A stretch of DNA of 8,465 bases from the NCBI GenBank assembly GCA_964576465.1, contig CAZNXE010000258.1:1-8465 (forward strand), written 5' to 3'. Made by a program: the position numbers and the translations under genes. The stretch's first letter is position 1. Every line of letters begins with the position of its first letter. This DNA comes from CAZNXE01 sp964576465 (lineage in GTDB: Bacteria > Planctomycetota > Planctomycetia > Pirellulales > JAEUIK01). Shown here piece after piece: positions 1 to 8,200 of this stretch. The notes below the pieces were generated by a model. The model did no database searches and was not told where the DNA came from. It saw nothing but the letters and a program-made list of their open reading frames with translations.

Positions 1-1427
1 CAGCCCTAACCCAACTCACCACCGCCTACCTCACCCACCTCGACACGCACCCGGAGCTTTGCTTGCGGGACGTGTGCTACACGGCGAATTGTGGTCGAGC
101 AGTGCATGGGCACCGACTTTTCACTACGGCGACGAACATTAAGGAGCTTCAGCGGCAACTACAACAATGGGTCGACGAGGGAGCCTCGCCTGACGTGGAA
201 AGTGGCAAGGTCTCTCGACGAGCGACGTCGAAACCGGCGTGGTGTTTTGCAGGCGAGGACATGTCGTGGCCCGGCATTTCAGATTGTTTCTTCGCGGCAA
301 ACGATGCACTGAAGGCGAGTGTGGAGCATAGCGAGGCGATCGTTGGCAAAGTTCTCGGGCATTCCTTGAAGACGTTGATGCAACAGCCGGGCGGTGGGGA
401 AAGTGGGTTGAAGGACTCGCGGAAGCGGCTGATCGTACAAACAGCAGGTCAGCTTGCCCTGGCCGACGCTCTACGTAGCTATGTTGGTTCGCCGCAGGCG
501 GTGCTGGGTTATGGTGTTGGCGAGTATGTGGCCGCCCATGTGGCGGGGGCGATCGACCGGGAAACGATGTTCGACTTGGTGGTGCGACATGCCGAGCGGC
601 TCAGCAGTGGTGGCTGGCGACTCATCGAGGTATTCGCCGATGAAACGCGCGTGAAGAAGATGATTGGCGAGTGCGCACCGGGCGTGCAGTTGGTTGCAAC
701 CGACGGTACATCGCGGTCGATCATCGCTGGCGAGACTGAAGAGCTAACGTGGTTGGCGGCGGCTCTGCAACGAGAAGGGATGGCGTTGCGACAACTCTCT
801 GGCAGGTGGCCGAATTCTGAGATCGACGCGCTGAAGCCGGTTGAAAGCAGAATCAACCGGCCAACGATTGCATGGCTATCCTCCATTGTGGGGGGCTGGA
901 TTGGTCAAGAGCATCTCCGCGACGGTGGGCCTTGGAACCATGGAACCGGTGGTTCGTTGAGGATCGATGCCTTGCAAAGGGAGCTTTCCGACCGGGCAAT
1001 CGCTACGGTCGTTGAAATCGGGTCGAGCAACGGCTTTTTGCGGCCAAAAAGCGACGGGAATGCCCCAAAATCGCCGCGATGGATTTCGCTTAATTCGGGT
1101 AAGGAAGCGGGATGGGCAGGCTTACTTAAGGCACTCGGCAGGTTATACTTAGGGAGTGCGGCGGTCGATTGGCAGGCGGTGTATCAGGGGTGCAATCCCC
1201 GACGTGTACCGCTTCCGGTCTATCCGTTCCAACGCCAGCGTTTCTGGCCCGATGTGTCGCAAGAATGGATCGGCGGCACCGACCCACGACAAACGGTTGC
1301 AAGTTTGTCGGTTGGGTCCGGAGCTGAATCGCTTGACTCATCTCATCATCCTCTGCTCGGAGAGCGTCTCGCAGACGAATGGAGTCCCTCGATTGCTGAG
1401 TTGGAAAGCCAGCTCGGTCTTCAATAA
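1..1427 (+). CDS. Type I polyketide synthase, 3' end (KS-AT linker, inactive AT, start of DH); 5' partial
   Basis: C-terminal part of a modular PKS. The frame is open to the left edge (first whole codon at 3), so the true start lies outside; the in-frame TTG at 63 is not a start because KS-AT linker sequence continues upstream of it. The order is KS-AT linker (DVCYTANCGR at 69-98, nearly identical to DVCYTANTGR at 7019-7048 in the next gene), acyltransferase-like domain (~234-1065), post-AT linker ending in LPVYPFQRQRFW (~1209-1244), and HPLLG at 1347-1361, which in PKSs marks the start of a dehydratase. The gene stops at TAA 1425-1427, about 26 residues into the DH, and the next gene resumes inside the same domain 14 bases later. 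The AT lacks its catalytic Ser and His. The gene should work as a complex with the downstream protein. The KS expected upstream is not visible. Assignment to the PKS family is firm; whether the stop is a natural gene end or a lesion is open. Confidence 0.93.
   Translation, partial: ALTQLTTAYLTHLDTHPELCLRDVCYTANCGRAVHGHRLFTTATNIKELQRQLQQWVDEGASPDVESGKVSRRATSKPAWCFAGEDMSWPGISDCFFAANDALKASVEHSEAIVGKVLGHSLKTLMQQPGGGESGLKDSRKRLIVQTAGQLALADALRSYVGSPQAVLGYGVGEYVAAHVAGAIDRETMFDLVVRHAERLSSGGWRLIEVFADETRVKKMIGECAPGVQLVATDGTSRSIIAGETEELTWLAAALQREGMALRQLSGRWPNSEIDALKPVESRINRPTIAWLSSIVGGWIGQEHLRDGGPWNHGTGGSLRIDALQRELSDRAIATVVEIGSSNGFLRPKSDGNAPKSPRWISLNSGKEAGWAGLLKALGRLYLGSAAVDWQAVYQGCNPRRVPLPVYPFQRQRFWPDVSQEWIGGTDPRQTVASLSVGSGAESLDSSHHPLLGERLADEWSPSIAELESQLGLQ
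234..1065 (+). other. Domain: degenerate acyltransferase (AT0)
   Basis: The AT fold is recognisable by alignment with the intact AT at 7196-8070, but every key catalytic position I can place is changed. The GQG oxyanion motif is AGED (Gln to Glu at 255-257). The nucleophile motif GHSxGE is GYGVGE (Ser to Gly, GGT at 513-515). The malonyl-carboxylate Arg of the RRG motif aligns with His (588-590). The catalytic His of HAFHS aligns with Asn (AAT at 813-815, in WPNSE). The reading frame is intact over the whole domain and the GVGEYVAAHVAGA core is well kept. This points to retention as a scaffold between KS and the processing domains, without transfer activity. The ACP of this module would need an AT from elsewhere. 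Confidence 0.85.
1347..1424 (+). other. Domain fragment: first ~26 residues of dehydratase
   Basis: HHPLLGERL directly follows a variable post-AT spacer, as at the beginning of PKS dehydratase domains. The rest of the tail (SPSIAELESQLGLQ) then ends at the stop codon. The catalytic His of the DH is not in this protein; it is residue 19 of the next one. From HPLLG to that His a trans-AT type DH usually has about 30 residues. Here the two pieces sum to roughly 45, so the tail after HPLLGERL may be an added C-terminal segment that is not part of the hot-dog fold. Confidence 0.72.
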
Positions 1428-1431
1428 GGGA
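1426..1431 (+). promoter_or_regulatory. Probable ribosome binding site of the downstream PKS gene
   Basis: AAGGGA overlaps the TAA stop of the upstream gene and lies 10 bases before ATG 1442. Its position suggests that the two genes are co-transcribed and that translation of the second is coupled to the first. The next in-frame stop upstream (TGA 1397-1399) leaves no ATG, GTG or TTG between it and ATG 1442, so this site supports the chosen start. The 14-base gap (1428-1441) holds no promoter or terminator that I can see. Confidence 0.6.
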
Positions 1432-1441
1432 CGATCGCTTC

Positions 1442-2290
1442 ATGCCTGCTTATCAAAAGCGCTTTCAAGAGGATTCTGAACTGCTGCTGGCTCAGCATCG
1501 ACTGGCTGGTGCGGCGAATCTTCCGGGTTTGGCTTACCTGGAGATCGCTTGTGCCGCGGTTGGCGAGCTTCCCGAAGCGGCGGCGCAAGCGGTACGTCTC
1601 TTTGGCTTTACTTGGTTCGAGCCGGTTTTTGTCTCTAGTGGCGGGGCGTTGTTGACGCGACAGGTTGTCGAAGAGGGCCCCGAGGGATACCGGTTCTTGT
1701 CTATGGCAGCGGGGCTCGATCCACAGGGAAACCGCGGCACTTGGAAGCCTCAGGCGCGAGGTCGTTTGGAACTGACGGGCGTGGCGTTGGCTGAGGGAAT
1801 TGATGTCGATACCCTCACGCGGCGTTGCACTCGAAGCATTGATTCCGATTCTTTCTACGCAACGCTACAAACGCAAGGCATCGCGGAAGCTGGCATCTAT
1901 CGTACGTTGAGGGATTTGGTCGTTGGTGACGGCGAGGCGGTGGGGCGGCTATCGTCTCTCGACGAAGATGCCAGCGATGTATGGATGCTCCCGCCAGCGA
2001 TGTTGCAGGGGGCGATGAACGTCTTGCGGGCGGCGTTGGCAAGCCGCTCGGGCGAAGTCGTATGTGCGGATGCGCTTTGGCCGGTGCGGTTGGAAAACGC
2101 TGTCGTACACCGGCGATTGCCGGTCGATGTGCGTTGCTTTGCCCGAGTCACGTCGAGTGAGAATGAGTCGGTCGGCGACATCGTTTTTGCGAACCTCGAT
2201 GGGGAGGTCTTGGTCGAGCTGCGGGGTTTGGAGTTGGGGCCGTGTCCGACGGTGCCCGACGACATTTTGCGAGGGGATGCCGAAGACTCA
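1442..2290 (+). other. Domain: dehydratase, N-terminally clipped and probably inactive
   Basis: Residues 1-283. The first hot-dog half has HxxxGxxxxP (HRLAGAANLP, His19 at 1496-1498) followed by GLAYLEIACAA, as in DH domains of the trans-AT type (PGVAYLEMARAA). The second half ends in GEVLVELRGLELGP, the usual DH C-terminal strand. The second catalytic motif, normally HPALLDAALQ, reads LPPAMLQGAMN, so the catalytic Asp is Gln189 (CAG 2006-2008), the motif His is Pro and the later Gln is Asn. Normally one His and one Asp do the dehydration; here only the His remains. The ~25 residues that should precede the His are in the upstream gene or replaced by the new N-terminus MPAYQKRFQEDSE. Confidence 0.8.
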
Positions 2291-5200
2291 ATCACACAGA
2301 TTCCTCGGGAAGACAGCAACGAGACATTGGAAGTAGCGAGCGGTGAAGGCGAGTCGCTGCATGCTCCTGAAGCTGCCACTGTTGATTGGTTCTGCGAGGC
2401 CATCTGGCTGGAAGATCATGCGAATGCCACGCGTATGATGCCAAGCGGCGCGTGGATTGTGCTGGCTGACGGTGACGGAATCGGAGAGGGGTTCATCGAG
2501 GCGCTGGCCGAAGAAGGTCAGGCGGCGGTTCGTGTGCGCATTGGCGAACGCTATCGACGTGAGACGGATGTGCGTTATGAAGTCGATCCGGGCAACGCTG
2601 CCGACTTTAACAAGCTGTTGCGCGACGTGCGGCACGATCACGGGCCGCTGGCTGGTGTTGTGCATTTGTGGAATTGCGAGCTTGGCGAGATTGCGCGACC
2701 AGACCATGCGACATTGAGCCGGTGCATGCCCCAGCACCTTCACAGCTTGCTGTATGTGACGCAGGCACTTGCCGAGGCGGACCAAAACGAAGTCGAGTTG
2801 TGGGTCGTGTCGACCGATGGGCAAGCAGTTGGCGATAACCCGGGACGGATGGCACCGTGGCATGCGTCGGCACGGGCTTTCGCGCGTGTGGCACCTTTGG
2901 AACTATCGCACGTGGAGTCACGTAGTGTCGACTTCGACGGCAGCGAATCGGCGAGTTCAATTGCCACGATGTTGCTGGCGGAAATTCAATCGACGTCGGG
3001 GACAAACGAAGTTGCCTACCGCAACGGCCAGCGATTTACCCCACAGCTTGCCAGGTTGGACTTTGAAGCCGAAGCACGTTGTTCGCTGCCTCGCCGAAAG
3101 GGCGGCGTGTATCTGATTGTGGGTGGACATGGTGGCGTGGGTCTGGAGCTAGCCCGATATTTGGCAACGTGGGGCGATACGAAGCTGGTGCTTGTGAATC
3201 GTTCGTCGATCGATTCGGCGGCCGGCAGTTCTGCGCAAGACGTGGAACCCCAGGATGCGGAGAAGCTTCGTTTGCGTCGTGAGGCGGTTCGATCGTTGGA
3301 AGCGGCCGGTGCTGAAGTGTTGTCGTTGGCAGCCGACGTGGCGGATCATGACGCGATGCGCGACGTTGTGGCGGAGGCACGGCGCCGCTTCGGTGCGATT
3401 CATGGCTTGATCCACTGTGCCGGCGTGTTACGAGACCGCAGTTTGCCGATGCTGGACACCGAGACGCTCGACGAAGTGCTACGGGCCAAAGTGCAGGGCA
3501 CCTGGGTACTTGATGAACTGTTTCTCAACGAGCCGCTCGATTTCTTCGTGTTGTGTTCGAGCATGGCGTCGGTGTTGACGGGACCAGGGCAAACGAATCA
3601 TGCGGCGGCCAATCTATTTCAAGATGCAGTGGCACATGACCGACGGGGTCGAGGGTTCTGTGCGACGGCGATCAACTGGGGTTTCTGGAGTGATACGGGT
3701 GTCGTCGCGCAACCGCGATATCGCCAATCGCTCGCGCAGAAGGGTGTGGGACGAATCAGCAATGCAGAAGGTCGGGTGGCGTTTGAAACGGCACTGACGC
3801 TGACAAAGCCGCAGTTCGCGATCGCAAGTCTTGATTCGGAAACGTTCGCCATCGGGCAATCTTCCTCGACGCGTTGTTGGGGCCGTGTGCGTAACGCATC
3901 GTTCAGCGCCGCTTGTGAGTTGCTCGAACCGCTGCGGCAGCGGATAGAACCCTACCGTGGTTTGGACGAATTGCTGGACCCCTTGTGCGCCAGCTATGTC
4001 GTGCAGGCGTTTGGTGAACTGGAACTGCTCACGCAGGGGAATCCGTCACGGAGTTTCGCGGAGATGGCCGAGAAGGCGGGCGTTGTTCGCGCACAGCGCG
4101 AGGTGTTCGCGGAATTCGCGAGAATCTTGATCGAAGATAGCTACTTGATCGCAAAAGGCGACGACCGTTTTGTGGTCGCGGCAGATTGGCACGAACAAGA
4201 TTCGGTAGGCCTTGCGCAACAGATAAGGGATCGCTATCCGCAGGCCCTCGATATGCTGCAACTGTTGATGCGCTGTGGAGAGCGGTTGGCCGACGTGTTG
4301 CGTGGCCGGCAAGATCCGGTTGAGTTACTGTTTCCCGGCGGCTCGATCAACGAGACGGCACGCGTGTATGAAGGGACGCCGACGGCCGTTTATATGAATC
4401 AATTGGCGGGGAACGTCACCGCCGCGCTGAATCGTTCATCAACGGGCGACGCTCCGTTGCGGGTGCTGGAAATTGGCGCGGGCACGGGCGCTACGAGTGC
4501 GGAGATTCTACCGACACTGGATGCCGAACGATGTGAGTATTGCTACACCGATATTTCGCCGGCGTTCTTAAGGCGTGCCGAATCCAAATTCGCCGCACAC
4601 CGCTTCATTAACTACCAGGTGTTCGACGTCGAGCGTAGCGCGGATTCTCAGGGATTCGAGTTGGGGCATTACGATTTGGTCGTTGCCGCTAATGTCTTGC
4701 ATGCCACGCGACGGATCGACGAAACGTTGCGGCACGTCCGGTCGTTGCTCAAACCTGGTGGATTGTTGATCCTGGTGGAGACAACGGCCCCCGGCCGTTT
4801 CGGAACGCTGACCTTTGGCTTGACCGAAGGCTGGTGGCGGTTCGCCGACCGCACGTTGCGAAAGACTTCGCCACTGCTTTCGGTAGAAGACTGGACCGCG
4901 CAGCTTCGCGATCACGGTTTTATCCGCACGCTTGCCCTGCCCGATGTGCAGATGCTGCAACACGATCTTGGGCACACGCTGCTCGTCGCGCAGGCTTCGG
5001 AAAAATCGGATCGATCTGCTCGTGGTGATGATGCGTCGATCGCGGCAGATCAGCAAGTCGCTGTGGAATCTTGCCAAGAAGAATCGTCAACGACGCAGGC
5101 CGCCTTGGAACCGCAACCTCCCGTGGTGGGGCATTCCGATCTGTTGCAGCGAGCCGAGTCACTGGTGCGCGAGATGTTCGCGCGTGTCTTGCGCATGCCG

Positions 5201-8200
5201 GGTGAATCGCTGGACGCCGAAGCGACGTTTCAAGAGGTTGGCGTTGATTCATTGTTGGCTTTGGAGGCTGTTGGCGAATTGAAGCAGCAGTTCGGCATCG
5301 ATTCGCTGGGCCCGCCGACGTTGTTTGAATTTCCGACCGTGCCGGAGTTGGCGGCCCATTTGGTTGAGAGTCATCCCGACGCCGTACGACAAGCCCTGGC
5401 CCGACATTCGGCTGAGGTCACCGGTCTGAAGTTCACGCCGATAGCCCGCACTTCGATTGCTCGTACCGATGAGGAAGGTGGCGAGAGCGAAGGCCGCATT
5501 CATGCACCGGATGATCAATCCCAGCCGAAAAGCGACGATACGGAAGTCACTCATGGTGTCAGGGAGAAAACCGCGGAGGTGACTCGTGAACCGACGCGAA
5601 CTCACGCAAGCGTCGCGCAAACGGGAGACGTGCGGAGTGACGACATTGCGATTGTTGGGTACGCACTACGCGTGCCGGGGGCCGAAACGGCCGAGGTGTT
5701 TTGGCAGCAGCTTTGCCGTGGAGCGGACAGCATTGGGCCGATGCCCTCTTCGCGACGGGGCGACGACGCGGGCGATCAGCCTTCGCAACTGGGCGGATAC
5801 TTAAACGAGATCGATCGGTTTGATTCGCTGTTCTTTCGTATTTCGCCAGCCGAAGCTGACCGGATGGAGCCGCGGCAGGCCTTGTTCTTGGAAACGGCCT
5901 ACTTGGCCATTGAACAGGCAGGTTACGCAGGCGGTCAGTTAAGTCGCGAGTCGACGGGAGTTTTCGTCGGCGCCGGGGCGCAGTTGTTGTTGGGCACCGC
6001 GGCGGCCGAAGTTGACGAACATTGGGCCACCGGTATCACGCCCTCGGTGTTGGCCAGCCGGGTTTGTTATTTCCTCGATTTGAAAGGCCCGTGCCTCACG
6101 GTCGACACGGCCTGTTCGTCTTCGCTGGTGGCATTGCACTTGGCCGTGCAAAGTTTGCGGCGCGGCGAGTGTCGCTTCGCGCTGGCCGGCGGAGTTCACC
6201 TGAATCAGCAGCCGCTAAACTTCGCCGCCTTCGAGCAGATGGGGGCGCTGGCTGGCGACCGTCGCTGCAAAGCGTTCGACGAACGGGCCGACGGCTTTGT
6301 GCCTGGCGAGGGTGTGGGGGCCGTGTTGTTGCGGCCACTGGCCGAGGCGGTGCAGGCTGGCGATACGATTCATGCCGTAATCAAGGGCACCGCAATCAAC
6401 AACGACGGACGGTCCAACGGTTTGACGGCCCCCAATCCGGCAGCGCAGCGCGATGTGATCCTTGCCGCGTGGCGCGATGCGGCGATCGACCCGGTAACGC
6501 TCGGCTATGTCGAAGCACATGGCACGGGCACGGCTTTGGGCGACCCGATCGAAGTGCGAGGGCTCAGCGAAGCCTTTCGCCGGCATACCGAGCGACGCCA
6601 GTTTTGCCGAATCGGTTCGGTGAAGAGCAACATCGGTCACCTTGAACCGGCGGCGGGAATGGCCTCCTTGGTCAAGGTTCTGTTGTGCCTCAAGCATGAA
6701 CTTCTGCCGCCAAGCCTGCATCTCGTGGCGCCGAATCGACACATCAACTTCGAGCAGTCGCCGCTGGTGTTGGGCGATCGTCTCGTTGCATGGCGAAGCG
6801 AGGGCACACCGCGACGTGGTGCCGTGAGTGCTTTTGGCATCAGTGGCACCAACGCTCATGTCGTGTTGGAAGAAGCCCCGGCGGAATCGCAGCCAGCCAG
6901 TTCGATCGAGCGGCCTGGTCATGTGTTGACGCTGTCGGCGCGAACCGAGCCGGCACTTGCGGCGCTGGTCGAGCGCTTTGCCGATGATCTTGCCACGCGG
7001 GATGATCGTGAGTTGGCTGATGTTTGCTATACGGCGAACACCGGTCGGCCGCATCTGGCCCATCGCGTGGCGGTGTGTGCTTCAAACGTTGCCGACATGA
7101 GGGCAGGGCTTACCGAAGCCCGTGGCGGTGATGTGCGGCGTGGACGCCATGTTTTCCAAGGAGACGTTCAAAGCGCCAAACAGGCGAAAGTGGCGATGTT
7201 GTTTTCAGGGCAAGGCGCCGTGTTCTCCGATGCACCACGGCGGTTGTACGACACACAGCCGGTCTTTCGGCAGGCGATCGATCGTTGTGCCGAACTTCTG
7301 AAGAGTGAACTTGACGTACCTCTTGGCGACCTCCTGTTGGGTTCGAGTTCGAATCAGGCGGTGTTGCAGCAGACACAGTACGCGCAGCCGGCGCTGTTCT
7401 GTTTTGAATACGCATTGTTTCAACTGTGGCACGATTGGGGAATCGAACCGGTCGCCGTGATGGGGCACAGCGTTGGCGAATGGGTCGCTGCGTGCGTGGC
7501 GGATGTCGTTTCATTGGAAGAGGCGTTGCGTCTTGTCGCGCGGCGCGGTCGTCTGATGGGCGCGCTTCCCGCGGGCGGTGCCATGGCCGCTGTTTTTGCT
7601 CCGCATCAAGAGGTGGATGCGTGGCTCCAGCGGCTTGGCGAGACAACCGTGCTGGCCATCGCGGCAATCAACAGTCCTCGCAATACGGTTGTCTCGGGCG
7701 ACGCCGCAGCGGTCGATCGACTGGTGGACCGGCTAGCTGCCGAGGGAATCGAAGGGCAACGTCTCCCGGTCTCACATGCGTTTCACTCGCACTTGATCGA
7801 CCCCATGCTACCGCCGTGGGAGGCCGAACTGCAACGAACGCGGTTCGAGAAGCCCCAAATCGCCATGGTCTCCAATGTGACGGGCGAATACTTTCCTGGC
7901 GATGTGGTTCCCGATGCAGGATATTGGCGTCAGCACGCGCGCCAGCCGGTTCGATTTTCCACGGGCGTACAAACGCTACTCGATTCCGGCATCAATACCT
8001 TTCTGGAAATCGGGCCGGGGCGAACGCTCACGAATCTGGCGACGCAATCGTTGCCCGACGACGCGATGAGTGATTCGCCATTGCTGCTCTCCTCAATGCT
8101 CCCGGGTAGCGATGCCTGGCAGGGGCTCACCGCGGCACTTGCCCAACTCGAAGTTCGCGGTGTCCGTATCGATTGGGAAGCGTTCGACCGTGGCTATCAA

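Noticed and set aside
1203..1247. Post-AT linker similarity with 8213-8257 as a DNA repeat
   Set aside because: The similarity is at protein level (LPxYPFxRxRF); the nucleotides have diverged. It reflects homologous domains, not a repeat element.
63..1427. TTG at 63 as the start of the first gene
   Set aside because: The frame is open to the left edge and the upstream codons (PELCLRDVCYTAN) continue the KS-AT linker, so the gene begins outside the window.
1428..1441. Promoter or terminator between the two genes
   Set aside because: Fourteen bases with no inverted repeat, T-run or -10/-35 pair; co-transcription is the simpler reading.
1156..1479. Small frame of 107 codons bridging the junction of the two genes
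   Set aside because: It overlaps the post-AT linker and DH start in a third frame, shows no family resemblance, and ends just inside gene B. Not needed to explain the junction.
2385..3870. Enoylreductase between the KR halves
   Set aside because: The two KR halves are separated by only a few residues and no ER NADPH motif is present.
6215..7063. Antisense open frame of 282 codons
   Set aside because: It lies wholly opposite the well-conserved KS and KS-AT linker and its translation has no recognisable motif; a shadow of GC-rich coding sequence.
7426..8073. Forward open frame of 215 codons in another frame
   Set aside because: It is out of frame over the intact AT (GHSVGE and HAFHS are in the gene B frame) and reads as Arg/Gly/Ala-rich noise. 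The 6022-6645 forward frame is rejected for the same reason.
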